A stretch of DNA of 64,000 bases from Pyrinomonadaceae bacterium (GCA_030841105.1 JAVEDE010000052.1:1-64000), one strand, 5' to 3'. Positions 35,796 through 46,852 are shown, counted from the stretch's first letter. Numbers and translations are program-made. Notes: generated from the sequence alone by a model not told the origin.

Positions 35796-36917
35796 ATGAA
35801 AAGAATGCTCTCTTTCTCTGTCCTCCCGCTCGTAGTGTTTTTCGCGGCCGCCTTCCCACAGTTCTCCCTGCTGCACGGACTCGGCCTCTTCCTGACGCCG
35901 AAGACCGTGGCCGAACGCGTCGCCGGACAAGAAGACCTGACCGAGATGCGTGCGCGGCTCAAGGCGGCGCGGCGCATGCTCGAACGCGAAGCCCCGCGTT
36001 CGACCGAGACGGTCGCGCTCGCCGTCGAAGACGCCGCCACGTCTCAGATACACACCCTGCAAGTGTCGAAGGCCGCTTTCCTCGACCGGGACGCAGAGAC
36101 CATCGTGACCTCGCCGCTCGGGGCGACGTTCAAACTGCGCGCCGTCCGCTCGAACTACGTCAACACGGCGGTGCGCGTGACGGACGAGGCGGGGCGCGAC
36201 ATGCAGCCGCTCGTCGTGCAATACCCGGTCGAGCGCGGCGGCACGCTCACCGAAGTCGCCTACTATTCGTCCGCTCACCCGGCCATTAACTCGCCCGCGC
36301 TCGTCGGCGGCGGGCGGGCTTACGTCCGCCGGATGCTGGACGAGGCCGCCGCGCGGCTGGCCGCTCAAGGTCAGTCCATCTCGCCCGCGATTATTGACGC
36401 CGCCGAACACCTCTGCGTCGTCGAGCACACGGATCACAAACGCTTCAAGACTGAGGATCACGCCTCGCTCTACAACGAGATTTACACCCTTTACGCGCTC
36501 AACGCGGGCGACACCTATCGTTACTCCGTCAGTTCGGCGGGCGCGGGCGGCATGGTGCAGATGATTCCGCCGACTTATGAAGCGATCCGGCAAATGTACC
36601 CCGCCGTCGGACTCAACCCGGATTTCGTCGCCGGGATGCGCGACCATGCAAACGCCCTCGAAGCCATGCTGCTCTACATGCAGGGCACTTGGGACGACCT
36701 CTTGGAGCGCGAACAGGTCAGGCACGCGCTCGACGAGAACATCGCCACGCAGGCCGAACTGTTGGCCGCCGGGTACAACTCAAACCCCGCGCGCCTACAC
36801 CTCTACCTCGAACGCGGCGGCACGAACTGGCGCACGCTCATCCCCGCCGAGACGCAGATGTACCTGCGCATTTATGCGTCGGTTGACGGGCTCGTGGACT
36901 TCAAAAAACGTTCCTGA
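35796..36917 (+). CDS. exported lytic-transglycosylase-like protein
   Basis: 373 residues with a hydrophobic N-terminal segment (MKRMLSFSVLPLVVFFAAAF) that is a signal peptide or anchor. The C-terminal half resembles soluble lytic transglycosylases: SSAGAGGMVQMIPPTYEAIR (~247-266) matches the S-x-x-G-x-x-Q-x-x-P pattern, followed by NALEAMLLYMQ, and AGYNSNPARLHLYL, where the usual AYNAG motif is replaced by AGYNSN. The catalytic Glu of SLT proteins usually lies in an ESxF-like segment and I cannot place it confidently here (candidates in TEDHASLYNEI). Peptidoglycan action is therefore inferred. Starts without an evident ribosome-binding site and is divergent from the mutase gene. Confidence 0.7.
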   Translation: MKRMLSFSVLPLVVFFAAAFPQFSLLHGLGLFLTPKTVAERVAGQEDLTEMRARLKAARRMLEREAPRSTETVALAVEDAATSQIHTLQVSKAAFLDRDAETIVTSPLGATFKLRAVRSNYVNTAVRVTDEAGRDMQPLVVQYPVERGGTLTEVAYYSSAHPAINSPALVGGGRAYVRRMLDEAAARLAAQGQSISPAIIDAAEHLCVVEHTDHKRFKTEDHASLYNEIYTLYALNAGDTYRYSVSSAGAGGMVQMIPPTYEAIRQMYPAVGLNPDFVAGMRDHANALEAMLLYMQGTWDDLLEREQVRHALDENIATQAELLAAGYNSNPARLHLYLERGGTNWRTLIPAETQMYLRIYASVDGLVDFKKRS

Positions 36918-36970
36918 AATTCTCGCCGCCCGGCGCAGACGGCGGGGGCGTGGCGAACTTCCAACCACGG

Positions 36971-37005
36971 CGGAGGGCGCGGAGTTACAGACTCCGCGCC
37001 CTCCG
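36971..37005 (+). terminator. GC-rich hairpin after the transglycosylase-like gene
   Basis: Fifteen-bp perfect stem (CGGAGGGCGCGGAGT with its complement) around a 5-nt loop. No T-run follows, so termination is likely but not of the canonical type. Confidence 0.6.
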
Positions 37006-37070
37006 CGCGTCTCCCGGTTGACCAAAGGCGCGTCGTCAGCGTAGCATCGCGGGCATCTATCAATAAGAGC

Positions 37071-37391
37071 TTGCGGGCGGCGAAGGCGCGGGGGAATGGG
37101 TTGGAGATCAACGACGACGCAAAAGAGTTGGTGCAGGAGATCGGCGAGGCGATCAACGCGGCCGTGGAGCGTTCGCCGGAAGTGGCCGACGCGATTTCGC
37201 GCCTGCGCGCCGCAGGCTACGAGATGGAGTTGACGCTCAAGTTGGAGATCGGCCTGCGCGAGACAAGCGCGGACGCCGACGAAGACGACGGCGAGGCGGA
37301 GACCGACGAACAGGCCGCGCTCCTCGAACTCACGGACGAAGACCGACGCACGCTCCGCAGCATGAAAATCCGCTTCGACGAAAGCGAGTAA
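37071..37391 (+). CDS. small acidic protein, unknown
   Basis: 106 residues, strongly acidic toward the C-terminus (ADADEDDGEAETDEQ), with amphipathic helices at ~14-52. No family recognised. The proposed TTG start at 37071 is weak; a TTG at 37101, with GGGG a few bases upstream (giving MEINDDAKELVQEIGEAI), is as likely. It lies between a hairpin and atpD and may be co-transcribed with neither. I keep it because codon use is clean and no competing frame exists. Confidence 0.5.
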   Translation: MRAAKARGNGLEINDDAKELVQEIGEAINAAVERSPEVADAISRLRAAGYEMELTLKLEIGLRETSADADEDDGEAETDEQAALLELTDEDRRTLRSMKIRFDESE

Positions 37392-37448
37392 GCGCGCCCC
37401 GCATACGCGCCCCGAACGTGCCCCGCATTAGTCGCAACTAGCCGCGCT

Positions 37449-37478
37449 TTGCCTTAGTTTGCGCGCTTATGCTATCTT
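37449..37478 (+). promoter_or_regulatory. putative sigma70-type promoter of atpD-atpC
   Basis: TTGCCT (37449-37454), 18-bp spacer, TATCTT (37473-37478), about 69 nt upstream of the atpD start. Match quality is moderate. Confidence 0.4.
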
Positions 37479-37501
37479 CACAGTCTTAAGTAATCCGCTA
37501 A

Positions 37502-39073
<1,572 letters not shown>

Positions 39074-39076
39074 AAA

Positions 39077-39163
39077 CAAGTGACAAGTGACAGGTGACAG
39101 GTGACAAGTTGAAATCTAAAACTTGTCTTCATCCTGTCACCTGTCACCTGTTACCTGTCACTT
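39077..39163. repeat. heptanucleotide repeat hairpin, GTGACRG/A family
   Basis: Left arm 39077-39110 (GTGACAA, GTGACAG), right arm 39121-39163 (CTGTCAC, CTGTTAC units). It lies inside the atpD-atpC transcript unit and ends 6 bp before the atpC ATG. Confidence 0.85.
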
Positions 39164-39169
39164 AAAGAT

Positions 39170-39586
39170 ATGGCTGAGAGATTACAACTCGACATCATCA
39201 CGCCGGAGCGCGGCGTCCTGTCGGAAGCGGTTGACGCGGTGACGCTGCCGGGCTTGAACGGCGAACTCGGCATCCTGCCCGGCCACACGCCGCTCATCTC
39301 GCAACTGCAAACCGGCGTCCTCTCTTACACGCAAGGCGGCGCGACCAGACGCCTGCACGTCTCCGGCGGCTTCGTCGAAGTGAGCGACGACCGCGTGGCC
39401 GTCCTCGCAGACCTCGCCGAACGACCAGAAGAAGTTGACGCCGCCCGCGCCCGCACCGAACGCGATCAGGCCGAGAAACTGCTCGGCACGACCACCGGCA
39501 CGGAAGAGGATTTATCGCGCGCCCGCACACAGTTCGAGCGCGCCACCGCGCGCCTCCAAATCGCGGGCGACAGTTCGTCAAAATAA
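39170..39586 (+). CDS. atpC: F1F0 ATP synthase subunit epsilon
   Basis: 138 residues, central-stalk subunit that couples rotation and can inhibit ATP hydrolysis. N-terminal beta-sandwich (LQLDIITPERGVLSEAVDAV, LNGELGILPGHTPLISQLQ, GGFVEVSDDRVAVLAD) and a C-terminal helical hairpin (~90-135). 96 bp after atpD, separated by a repeat hairpin, with no Shine-Dalgarno at the ATG. Followed by an intrinsic terminator. Confidence 0.96.
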   Translation: MAERLQLDIITPERGVLSEAVDAVTLPGLNGELGILPGHTPLISQLQTGVLSYTQGGATRRLHVSGGFVEVSDDRVAVLADLAERPEEVDAARARTERDQAEKLLGTTTGTEEDLSRARTQFERATARLQIAGDSSSK

Positions 39587-39608
39587 ACTAAAACCCGCGC
39601 GTTTACAG

Positions 39609-39659
39609 GCGAAAGCGGAAGTTGAGGCACACGCCTTCGACTTCCGCTTTCGCTTTTTT
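39609..39659 (+). terminator. intrinsic terminator of atpD-atpC
   Basis: A stem of about 20 bp (GCGAAAGCGGAAGT at 39609-39622 with its complement at 39641-39653 and further partial pairing) is followed by a six-T run at 39654-39659. Confidence 0.88.
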
Positions 39660-39761
39660 CTCATCAACTTTTTTCTGTTTCATACTTGCAACAACGATTC
39701 AAAAGCGGTATAATCCGTCTCGTTTGAAACACGGCGGAAAGGGACACGGGGGAGAGAGTTG

Positions 39762-40814
39762 ATGCCACAGGAATCCACGCTTGAGACGGCCGACGCGGCG
39801 CGCGAAATTTCGGGCGAGGCGACACCGGAAGACTTGCAGGCCGAGCCGGGTCTGCGCCCGCGCACGCTCGACGAGTACATCGGCCAGACCAAGATCACGA
39901 CGAATCTGAAAATCTTTTTGCGCGCCGCGCTGGCACGCCGCGAGGCGCTCGACCACGTGCTCTTCTTCGGCCCGCCCGGTCTCGGCAAGACGACGCTCTC
40001 GCAGATCATCGCGCAGGAGATGAACGCGCCGCTCAAGTCCGTGAGCGCGCCCGCCATCGAACGCGGCGGCGACCTCGCGGCCGTCCTGACCAACTTGCAG
40101 GAAGGCGAAGTCCTCTTCATAGACGAGATTCATCGTCTCAAGCCGCAGATCGAGGAAGTGCTCTACCCGGCGATGGAGGACTACCAACTCGACATCATGA
40201 TCGGGCAGGGCACGGCCGCACGCTCCATCAAACTCGACTTGCCGAAGTTCACTTTGGTCGGCGCGACCACGCGTGCCGGACTCATCACCGCCCCTTTGCG
40301 CGGTCGCTTCGGCATCGTCTTTCACCTCGATTTCTATTCGCAGAAAGACTTGGAGATCATCGTCCACCGCTCGGCGGAAATTTTGAACGTGGAGATCGAG
40401 GCGACGGGCGCGAAAGAGATCGCGCGGCGCGCACGCGGCACTCCGCGCATCGCCAACCGACTGCTGCGCCGCGTGCGCGACTACGCGCAGGTCTTGGGCG
40501 ACGGGCGCATCACGCAAGCCCTGTCGAAGCGCGCGCTCGACGAGATGGAAGTTGACAAGTTCGGGCTGGACGAAGTTGATCGCAAGATTCTGACGGCGAT
40601 CATCGAGAAGTTCGACGGCGGGCCGGTCGGCATCGGCACGATTGCCGCTTCAATCAGCGAGGAGCGCGAGTCAATCGAGGAGATCATCGAGCCTTACCTG
40701 ATCCAGATCGGCTTCCTCAATCGCACGCCGCGCGGCCGCGTCGCCACGCGCGCCGCCTACAAGCACCTCGGCCTCGCGCCGCCGAAGACCGAGCAGGACG
40801 CGCTGGCGAGTTAA
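39762..40814 (+). CDS. ruvB: Holliday junction branch migration helicase RuvB
   Basis: 350 residues, AAA+ motor that drives branch migration with RuvA. Walker [10 protein letters not shown] (70-78), Walker [10 protein letters not shown], sensor [11 protein letters not shown], arginine-finger region [13 protein letters not shown], and the C-terminal winged helix ([18 protein letters not shown]). Typical RuvB length (~340). I use the ATG at 39762 with GGGGGAG about 9 bases upstream; a TTG three bases earlier is in frame. It ends at the bidirectional hairpin at 40864. ruvA and ruvC are not adjacent. Confidence 0.98.
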   Translation: MPQESTLETADAAREISGEATPEDLQAEPGLRPRTLDEYIGQTKITTNLKIFLRAALARREALDHVLFFGPPGLGKTTLSQIIAQEMNAPLKSVSAPAIERGGDLAAVLTNLQEGEVLFIDEIHRLKPQIEEVLYPAMEDYQLDIMIGQGTAARSIKLDLPKFTLVGATTRAGLITAPLRGRFGIVFHLDFYSQKDLEIIVHRSAEILNVEIEATGAKEIARRARGTPRIANRLLRRVRDYAQVLGDGRITQALSKRALDEMEVDKFGLDEVDRKILTAIIEKFDGGPVGIGTIAASISEERESIEEIIEPYLIQIGFLNRTPRGRVATRAAYKHLGLAPPKTEQDALAS

Positions 40815-40863
40815 AAGTTTTGACGAGATTCGACCTGCCGTCCTAGCGGCGGCGGTCGAAGGT

Positions 40864-40931
40864 AACGCCGGAGAGAAATCGGTTGGAGAGCGGATCGGGA
40901 GCCACTCTTCGACAGGATACTCTCCGGCGTT
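40864..40931. terminator. bidirectional hairpin terminator between ruvB and the TPR gene
   Basis: Twelve-bp perfect arms (AACGCCGGAGAG at 40864-40875 and complement at 40920-40931) around a 44-nt loop; T-run follows on the plus strand. Confidence 0.6.
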
Positions 40932-40932
40932 T

Positions 40933-41844
40933 TTAATTTGTGAACAGCGCGGCGAGCCGTTCGGCCAGTTCGGGTTCGAGAGCTTTCAGCTTAACTTGAG
41001 TCGCCCGCGCTTCGTCCGCGCGCCCCAACTGCCAGAGCGTCAGACCGAGGTTGAAGTGCGCCTCCGCGAAGTCGGGTTTGAGCGCGATTGACTCCTCGAA
41101 GTCGGCCACGGCCTGCTCCTTTTGCTTCAAGCCGAGGTGCGCCAGCCCCTTGCTGTAGTGCGGGTACGGGAGATACCGCTCGCTCAAGGTCGGGTCAGAC
41201 GTTTTCCATTCCCCGTTCAGCATTTTGAGCACCTGATCGTATGCGGCGACGGCCTCCGCATACTTCCCCAAATCCAGTTCAGCGTTGCCCAGTTCGTAGG
41301 TCGCGTACAGCGCGGTCTCGCCCGACGCGCGGAGGCTCAATGCGCGTTGGAACTCCGCGGCTGCATCCTCATACCGTTCCATCCGGCTATAGACTTTTCC
41401 GAGCGCGTACTGCAACGCGCCGTCGTCGTTCGCGGGCTGCCCGCGCAGTTCGATGGCCTTCTTGTAAGCGACGACGGCCGCCTCGAAGTTTCCCGCGTCG
41501 CGCTGTTTTTCGGCCTCGCGGATTTGAACCTCAAGCGGCGTGGGCTGTCTCGGCGTGCCGCCTGATATGCCGGGCGCGGGCGAGAAGCGACGCGTGGCCG
41601 CGCCCTTGATCAGTTTGTCTGCGGCGTCGCGTCCGGCGAACTGCTCGAAGCCGCGCGCGCCGGGCGGCGGGTTCTTACGCCCGCCCTGACCGGGTTGTTT
41701 TTGCGGGTCTTGCGGCGCGCGCCGCGTGGGTGCGGCGACGACGGGTGCGGCGACGACGGGTGCGTCCGTCAACGAGACGGCGACGGGTGCGGTCGTCAGC
41801 GAGACGGCGAGCGCGAGCAGGGCGAGGCGGGGTGTGCGGTTCAT
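40933..41844 (-). CDS. exported tetratricopeptide-repeat protein
   Basis: 303 residues. Signal peptide (MNRTPRLALLALAVSLTTAP) and a degenerate APVVAAPVVAAP repeat created by a short tandem duplication (41735-41765 region). Then a basic Pro/Gly linker and at least four TPR units (~110-300): EKQRDAGNFEAAVVAYKKAI, GALQYALGKVYSRMERYED, ATYELGNAELDLGKYAEAVA, YSKGLAHLGLKQKEQAVADF. Likely a protein-interaction scaffold outside the cytoplasm. ATG at 41844 with GGAAGG 7 bases upstream is preferred over an in-frame ATG 18 bases earlier. It precedes nothing obvious and lies 89 bp from pdxJ, same strand. Confidence 0.85.
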   Translation of the reverse strand: MNRTPRLALLALAVSLTTAPVAVSLTDAPVVAAPVVAAPTRRAPQDPQKQPGQGGRKNPPPGARGFEQFAGRDAADKLIKGAATRRFSPAPGISGGTPRQPTPLEVQIREAEKQRDAGNFEAAVVAYKKAIELRGQPANDDGALQYALGKVYSRMERYEDAAAEFQRALSLRASGETALYATYELGNAELDLGKYAEAVAAYDQVLKMLNGEWKTSDPTLSERYLPYPHYSKGLAHLGLKQKEQAVADFEESIALKPDFAEAHFNLGLTLWQLGRADEARATQVKLKALEPELAERLAALFTN

Positions 41845-41891
41845 TCGGTTTCCTTCCGTCATTTGCGCGGGAGGACAGGCGAGTGCTGTCG

Positions 41892-41951
41892 GGTGTGGCT
41901 CGACTAACGATTGATCTCTTCGGTGTGGTTCGACTAACGATTGATCTCTTC
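41892..41951 (-). repeat. 30-bp tandem duplication of the pdxJ 3' end
   Basis: Two direct copies (41892-41921 and 41922-41951), one mismatch. Each carries the codons for the C-terminal EEINR and stop of pdxJ; the second (upstream in the gene) copy is the used one. Recent slippage duplication. Confidence 0.85.
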
Positions 41952-42683
41952 GCGCATCTCGCGCACGGCGCGTTCGAGGCCGACGAGGACGGCGCGGGAG
42001 ATGATGTTGTGGCCGATGTTGAACTCGGTGATCTCCTGCGCCCGCGCGACCGCAGCGACGTTACGGTAGGTGAGGCCGTGCCCGGCGGCGACGCGCAGGC
42101 CGTACTGCGCGGCGAGCGTCGCGGCTTCGTGGAGGCGTTGCAGTTCGTGTGCGGCGCGCGCCGCGCCCTCGCCGTGGAAGCCGCGCGCGCCGAGCGTGGC
42201 CTCCGCGTAGAGCGCGGTGCAGAGTTCGACCTGCTGCGCGCCCGCTTCGTGCGCGGCCGTGATCTGTTCGGCGTCGGGGTCGAGGAAGACGCTGGCGAAG
42301 AGTCCGCCTTCGCGCAATTGGTCAATCGCGCCGCGCACCCCTTCGAGTTGCGAGCGCACGTCGAGGCCGCCCTCGGTCGTGATCTCTTCGGCGGTTTCGG
42401 GGACGAGCGTCACTGCGTCGGGGCGCGCGTCGAGGGCGATTTTGATCATCTCGTCGGAGACGTTCATCTCGACGTTGAGGTACGTGTTGACGGTCTGGCG
42501 GAGCGTGTAGAGGTCTGCGTCCTGTATGTGGCGGCGGTCGGCGCGCAGGTGGATGGTGATGCCGTCCGCCCCGGCCTGCTCGCAGAGCATGGCCGCCGCG
42601 ACGAGGCTCGGTTCGGGCGCGCGCCGCGCCTGCCTGACGGTCGCCACGTGATCAATGTTGACGTTGAGACGGGAATTGGTCAT
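41934..42683 (-). CDS. pdxJ: pyridoxine 5'-phosphate synthase PdxJ
   Basis: 249 residues, cytosolic TIM-barrel enzyme that condenses 1-deoxyxylulose 5-phosphate with 3-amino-2-oxopropyl phosphate in DXP-dependent vitamin B6 synthesis. Hallmarks: [39 protein letters not shown], and [18 protein letters not shown] near the end. ATG at 42683 has GGAGG seven bases upstream; a longer in-frame start is not family-like. Presence implies B6 synthesis by the DXP route. The 3' end is tandem-duplicated but the reading frame is normal. Confidence 0.97.
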   Translation of the reverse strand: MTNSRLNVNIDHVATVRQARRAPEPSLVAAAMLCEQAGADGITIHLRADRRHIQDADLYTLRQTVNTYLNVEMNVSDEMIKIALDARPDAVTLVPETAEEITTEGGLDVRSQLEGVRGAIDQLREGGLFASVFLDPDAEQITAAHEAGAQQVELCTALYAEATLGARGFHGEGAARAAHELQRLHEAATLAAQYGLRVAAGHGLTYRNVAAVARAQEITEFNIGHNIISRAVLVGLERAVREMREEINR

Positions 42684-42855
42684 CAGGACACCTCCGAGGT
42701 TGAGCGAAGAGACTGTCGGCAGCGGTAGGCCGCGCGCCCGGCGTGAATATAAACGAAACATTGCGACGCACCAACCTTCTCTGCCCGCCTCCGCCTAGAT
42801 TTTTAACGCCCCGCAAAACCCTTTTGCCCCCGTGAAAAGCCTTGCACGCCGCCCG

Positions 42856-43149
42856 AAATCTTAACTTCGCCCCCTCGCATCACCACTTTGCCGCTGCAAA
42901 TTCTAACTTTGCCAATGTAAATTCCAACTTTGTCACCGTAAATTCCAACTCTGCCAATGTAAATTCATACTTTGCCGCCGTAAATTGTAACTTTGCGACT
43001 GTAAATTGTAACTTTGCACTTGTAAATTCATACTTTCACTCTGCAAATTCATACTTTGCAGATGTAAATCCTCGCTTTACCGCTGTAAATCCTACCTTTG
43101 CCACTGTAAATCCGAACTTTCACGCCTGAAATCCAAACTTTGCCGCCGT
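42856..43149. repeat. array of fourteen 21-bp tandem repeats
   Basis: Units run in perfect 21-bp register from 42856 to 43149; the first two are degenerate, units from 42898 are close copies. Consensus AAATTC.AACTTTGC, a variable trinucleotide, then GT. Variation is concentrated in the trinucleotide at positions 16-18 and at positions 5-8. Invariant AAT, TTT and GTA, all rare in this GC-rich genome, argue against selection at protein level. Lies 514 bp upstream of the nuclease gene start. The rest of the 979-bp gap (42684-43662) shows no gene; 43150-43662 holds a few stray ACTTTGC cores but no clear promoter. Confidence 0.9.
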
Positions 43150-43662
43150 CGAAGCCATCTCGCGCGCCGGAGATCGAAATTCGGAAGGCGTGGGACTCTG
43201 CTTCTACTGACTCACTCCGTCCGCCCGTTTTGTGCGACGGTCGTCGAGGACGCGAAATCTCCGTGGGAAGCGAGCGCAAATCAGAGGTCGGAGTTGACGC
43301 GCGGGGGCGCGGAAAAATAAACCGGAATTATCACCCGCCGGGCAGCTTCACCGGGCAACTTTGCAATCTTTTTATCAGTCTAATTAACCCCCTGACAATT
43401 CAACGTTTGTAGTTTGGACTCTGAAGGCAAGTTCGGCTATATTCTTGTCAATCAGAGTCAGAAGAAGCTCGTTCGCTGCAATTCCGAGGTCGAAAAAAAC
43501 TCACCGACAGTCCATCACTTTGCAGCCGTTAGTCTGAAATTTCGCGCTTTTTACCCTGCATTTGCGACTCACCGCAAAAGACAGGCTACGGCGCGTTTGT
43601 CCGGGCGGCGGTGGTTTGCCCATTTTTTGCTACCCGTATTTTTTTTACCTTTCAGGAGACAA

Positions 43663-46600
43663 ATGAAGAAAATCAGCTATTTTATGGCGGCACTCTGCTG
43701 CGCTCTTCTCATGGGCGCATCTGCTTGGGGACAGGTTCAGATCACCAGCACCGGCACGCCGGTAGTGGAGAACTTCGACACCATCGGCACTTCGGCGACG
43801 GCGACGCTGCCCACGGGCTGGCGCGTTGATTCAGTCACCGCTTCCCCGACCACCGTCTATGCTTCGGCGGCCACCACGACGACCCAGTCGGCAGGCACGA
43901 CAGGTGCGGGCGCGCTGACCAGCACTTCGTCGGGCGGCACTTATAATTTCGGCAACGGGGTCAATGCGTCTGCGACGGATCGCGCGGTCGGCTTCCTCAG
44001 TTCCGGCAGCTACTCAAGCCCGCGAAACCTCTTCGTGCAACTGACGAACGCCACGAGTTCGACCCTGACGAGCGTGACGATCAGCTTCGACGTGGAGAAG
44101 TACCGCTCCGGTTCGCGCGCCTTCAACATCAACTTCTTCTCCGGCACCGACGGCACGAACTGGACGGCGCAGCCCGACGGCAACGTGGCCTACGCCGCCG
44201 ACTCCGCGAATACGACTATCTTCAACCCACCTACAACAACGGCGAAGACCGTCACCATCAGCAACTTGACGATCGCGCCCGGAGCGAGCCTCTACCTGCG
44301 CTGGCAGTACATCGGCAACGGCGGCAGCACGAACGGGCAGGCGCTCGGCATTGACAACTTCTCGCTCACCGCGAACGGCGGCCCGGCGACCCCGACCATT
44401 AACGTCAGCACGACCTCGCTTGCCGACTTCGGGAACGTCGCCGTCGGCGCCACGTCAGCACCGAAGTCTTACACGGTTTCGGGCGTCGGCCTGTCGGACA
44501 ACATCACCGTCAACGCCCCGGCGGACTTCCAGATCTCGACCAGCAGCAACTCTGGCTACACCACGATGCTGGTGCTCACGCAGTCCGGCGGGACGGTCTC
44601 CGCGACGACCATTTTCGTCCGCTTCGCGCCGACGAGCATCGGGGCGAAGGGCGGGAACATCACCCACCAGAGCGCGGGCGCGGAGACGAAGAACGTGGCC
44701 GTAAGCGGCACGGGTGTTAACGCCTACACCATCAGCGGCGCCGTCACGACCAACACGGGCGCGCCGCTCGCGGGCGTGCAGGTCTCCCTCGCTATCGGCG
44801 AGACGCCGATCGCCTCAACCACGACGGACACGAACGGCAACTACTCTTTTACGGGCGTCGCAGGCGGCAACGAATATATCGTCAGCCCGTCGGGCGCGGG
44901 CTTCACCTTCACGCCGCCCAGCCGGACGTTCTCTAATTTGGGAGCGAACCAGACGGCGGACTTCACCGCCACGCCGCAAGTCATCATCAGCGAGTTCCGC
45001 TTCCGCGGGACGGGTGGGGCGACGGACGAGTTCGTCGAACTCTACAACCAGACCGATCAGGCCGTCGGGCTCACGGGCTGGGCGCTCATCTCCGGCGGAA
45101 CGGTGCTCCACACCGTCACGAGCGGCTCCATTCCCGCCCGCGGCCATTACCTGATTACGGGCGCGGGCTACAGTCTGCCCACGGCGTCCGACGGCGCGCT
45201 TACGACGGACATCCCGGATAGCGCAGGGATAGCCCTGTTCAACAACCCGACCAACCTGGCGACCGGCGCACGTCTGGATGCGGCCGGCTTCAGCACCGCC
45301 GACGCGCTCTACACGGAGGGCGGCGGCCTCACGCCGGGCGGCGGCATCACCTCTGACAGCGAACACGCATATGTCCGCAAGCAGACGAGCGGCACTCCGC
45401 AGGACACTGACAACAACTCCTCGGACTTCGTGCTCGTCGCCACTGACCCGGTGGCCGTCGGCAACGGAGCCGTCCTCGGCGCGCCCGGCGCTGAGAACCG
45501 GACGAGCCCTACCCAGCGCAACAGCGTCATCAAGGGATCGCTCATTGACCCGCAGTGCGGCGGGTTCGGGGCGGCGACTTCCGGGTGTGCGCGCGTGCGC
45601 ACGGCGGCCGGGGCTAACCCGACGACCGCCCAGTACGGGACGTTGCGCATCCGCCGCAAGTTCACCAACACGACCGGCGCGAACGTGACGACGCTCCGCT
45701 TCAGGGTCGTTGGCATCACCACTCTGGGCAGTCCCGGCGCGGGTGGCGGTCAGGCCGATCTCCGCGTCATCTCGTCTTCCCCTGCCGACTTTAGCGTCAC
45801 GCTCACGGACGGATCGGTAGTGCCCGTTAAGGGCACGCAGGTCGAGACGCCGCCCGCGCAGCCTCTCGGCGGTGGCCTCAACTCGGCGGTCGTGACCATC
45901 ACGACGGCGACGCCCATCGCGGCCGGTGACTCGGTCAACATCGAGTTCACGCTCGGCGTGCAGCAGGAAGGGGCGTTCAGCTTCTTCGTCAACGTCGAGG
46001 CCATCACTCAAGCGCCGCCCTCGACGAGCGTCCATCTGACGATGGGCAACCCGTCGAACGCGACGGAGGACGTGAACCAGCCGACGAACTATCTGATGAT
46101 CAAGGAAGCCTACGCACTCTCCTACCACCGCGACCGCGGCATCCCGAACTGGACGAGTTGGCATCTCGACTCTACGTGGCTCGGCAGCGCGCCGCGCCAG
46201 AACGACTTCCGCAACGACCCCAGTCTGCCTTCCGGCTGGTATCAGGTGCAGGGGACGGACTACTCGGGCTCGGGCTTCGACCGCGGACACATGACGCCCT
46301 CGGCCGATCGCACCTCGACGATCCCGCTGAACTCTCAGACGTTCTTCATGACCAACATGATCCCGCAGGCGCCGGTCAACAACCAGCAGACGTGGAACAA
46401 CATGGAGCAGGACTTGCGGGCGATCGTGGGTCAGGGCAACGAGTTGTACATCATCTCGGGCGGGGCGGGCACGGGCGGCGTCGGCAACAACGGCGCGGCG
46501 AACACCATCGCGGGGGGTAAGGTGACAGTGCCGAACTCGACGTGGAAGGTAGCCATCGTGCTGCCGGTGGGCACGAATGACGTGTCGCGCGTGACGGCGG

Positions 46601-46833
46601 CCACGAGAACCATCGCGGTCATCGTGCCGAACCGCAACGACGTGAGCACCGACTGGCGCACGTACCGGGTGAGCGTTGACCAGGTCGAAGCGTTAACGGG
46701 CTTCGACTTCTTCTCGAACGTGGAAGACTCGGTCGAGAACGCCATCGAGTCGGGCGTGGACAACGGCATCGCCAATCCCGCGATGAAGGCCGGGGCGACT
46801 TCCAAAGGCGTGACCATCACGCGCCTCAGGTAG
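43663..46833 (+). CDS. secreted multidomain protein with DNA/RNA non-specific endonuclease domain
   Basis: 1056 residues. Signal peptide MKKISYFMAALCCALLMG, cleavage near AWGQ (residue 24). Domains in order: a beta-rich anchor-type domain (~26-240), an Ig-like choice-of-anchor module (~246-350, LADFGNVAVGATSAPKSYTV), a carboxypeptidase regulatory-like domain (~356-435, GAPLAGVQVSL), a lamin-tail domain (~440-580, IISEFRFRGTGGATDEFVEL), another beta domain (~610-770) and a C-terminal DNA/RNA non-specific endonuclease (~786-1000). The catalytic motif DRGHMTPSADR has His876, and FFMTNMIPQAPVNNQQTWNN supplies the metal-binding Asn. So it should degrade DNA and RNA outside the cell. AGGAG lies 4 bases before the ATG. 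A NuiA-type inhibitor gene follows 19 bp on. Confidence 0.92.
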   Translation: MKKISYFMAALCCALLMGASAWGQVQITSTGTPVVENFDTIGTSATATLPTGWRVDSVTASPTTVYASAATTTTQSAGTTGAGALTSTSSGGTYNFGNGVNASATDRAVGFLSSGSYSSPRNLFVQLTNATSSTLTSVTISFDVEKYRSGSRAFNINFFSGTDGTNWTAQPDGNVAYAADSANTTIFNPPTTTAKTVTISNLTIAPGASLYLRWQYIGNGGSTNGQALGIDNFSLTANGGPATPTINVSTTSLADFGNVAVGATSAPKSYTVSGVGLSDNITVNAPADFQISTSSNSGYTTMLVLTQSGGTVSATTIFVRFAPTSIGAKGGNITHQSAGAETKNVAVSGTGVNAYTISGAVTTNTGAPLAGVQVSLAIGETPIASTTTDTNGNYSFTGVAGGNEYIVSPSGAGFTFTPPSRTFSNLGANQTADFTATPQVIISEFRFRGTGGATDEFVELYNQTDQAVGLTGWALISGGTVLHTVTSGSIPARGHYLITGAGYSLPTASDGALTTDIPDSAGIALFNNPTNLATGARLDAAGFSTADALYTEGGGLTPGGGITSDSEHAYVRKQTSGTPQDTDNNSSDFVLVATDPVAVGNGAVLGAPGAENRTSPTQRNSVIKGSLIDPQCGGFGAATSGCARVRTAAGANPTTAQYGTLRIRRKFTNTTGANVTTLRFRVVGITTLGSPGAGGGQADLRVISSSPADFSVTLTDGSVVPVKGTQVETPPAQPLGGGLNSAVVTITTATPIAAGDSVNIEFTLGVQQEGAFSFFVNVEAITQAPPSTSVHLTMGNPSNATEDVNQPTNYLMIKEAYALSYHRDRGIPNWTSWHLDSTWLGSAPRQNDFRNDPSLPSGWYQVQGTDYSGSGFDRGHMTPSADRTSTIPLNSQTFFMTNMIPQAPVNNQQTWNNMEQDLRAIVGQGNELYIISGGAGTGGVGNNGAANTIAGGKVTVPNSTWKVAIVLPVGTNDVSRVTAATRTIAVIVPNRNDVSTDWRTYRVSVDQVEALTGFDFFSNVEDSVENAIESGVDNGIANPAMKAGATSKGVTITRLR

Positions 46834-46852
46834 AATTCCCGGAGACCACACG

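Noticed and set aside
42842-43129. Plus-strand heptapeptide-repeat protein (95 codons) made from the 21-bp repeats
   Set aside because: The invariant bases are at nucleotide level (AAT, TTT, GTA codons unusual for this genome), the stop falls inside the array and no ribosome-binding site is present; treated as non-coding repeat.
42856-43149. CRISPR array
   Set aside because: Repeats are 21 bp directly adjoining with no spacers; only a 3-nt variable part, and no cas genes.
43140-43412. Plus-strand 90-codon frame between the repeat array and the nuclease gene
   Set aside because: Begins inside the last repeat unit, no ribosome-binding site, no family resemblance.
44815-46290. Minus-strand open frame of 491 codons inside the nuclease gene
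   Set aside because: Antisense to well-supported lamin-tail and nuclease domains; no family signature.
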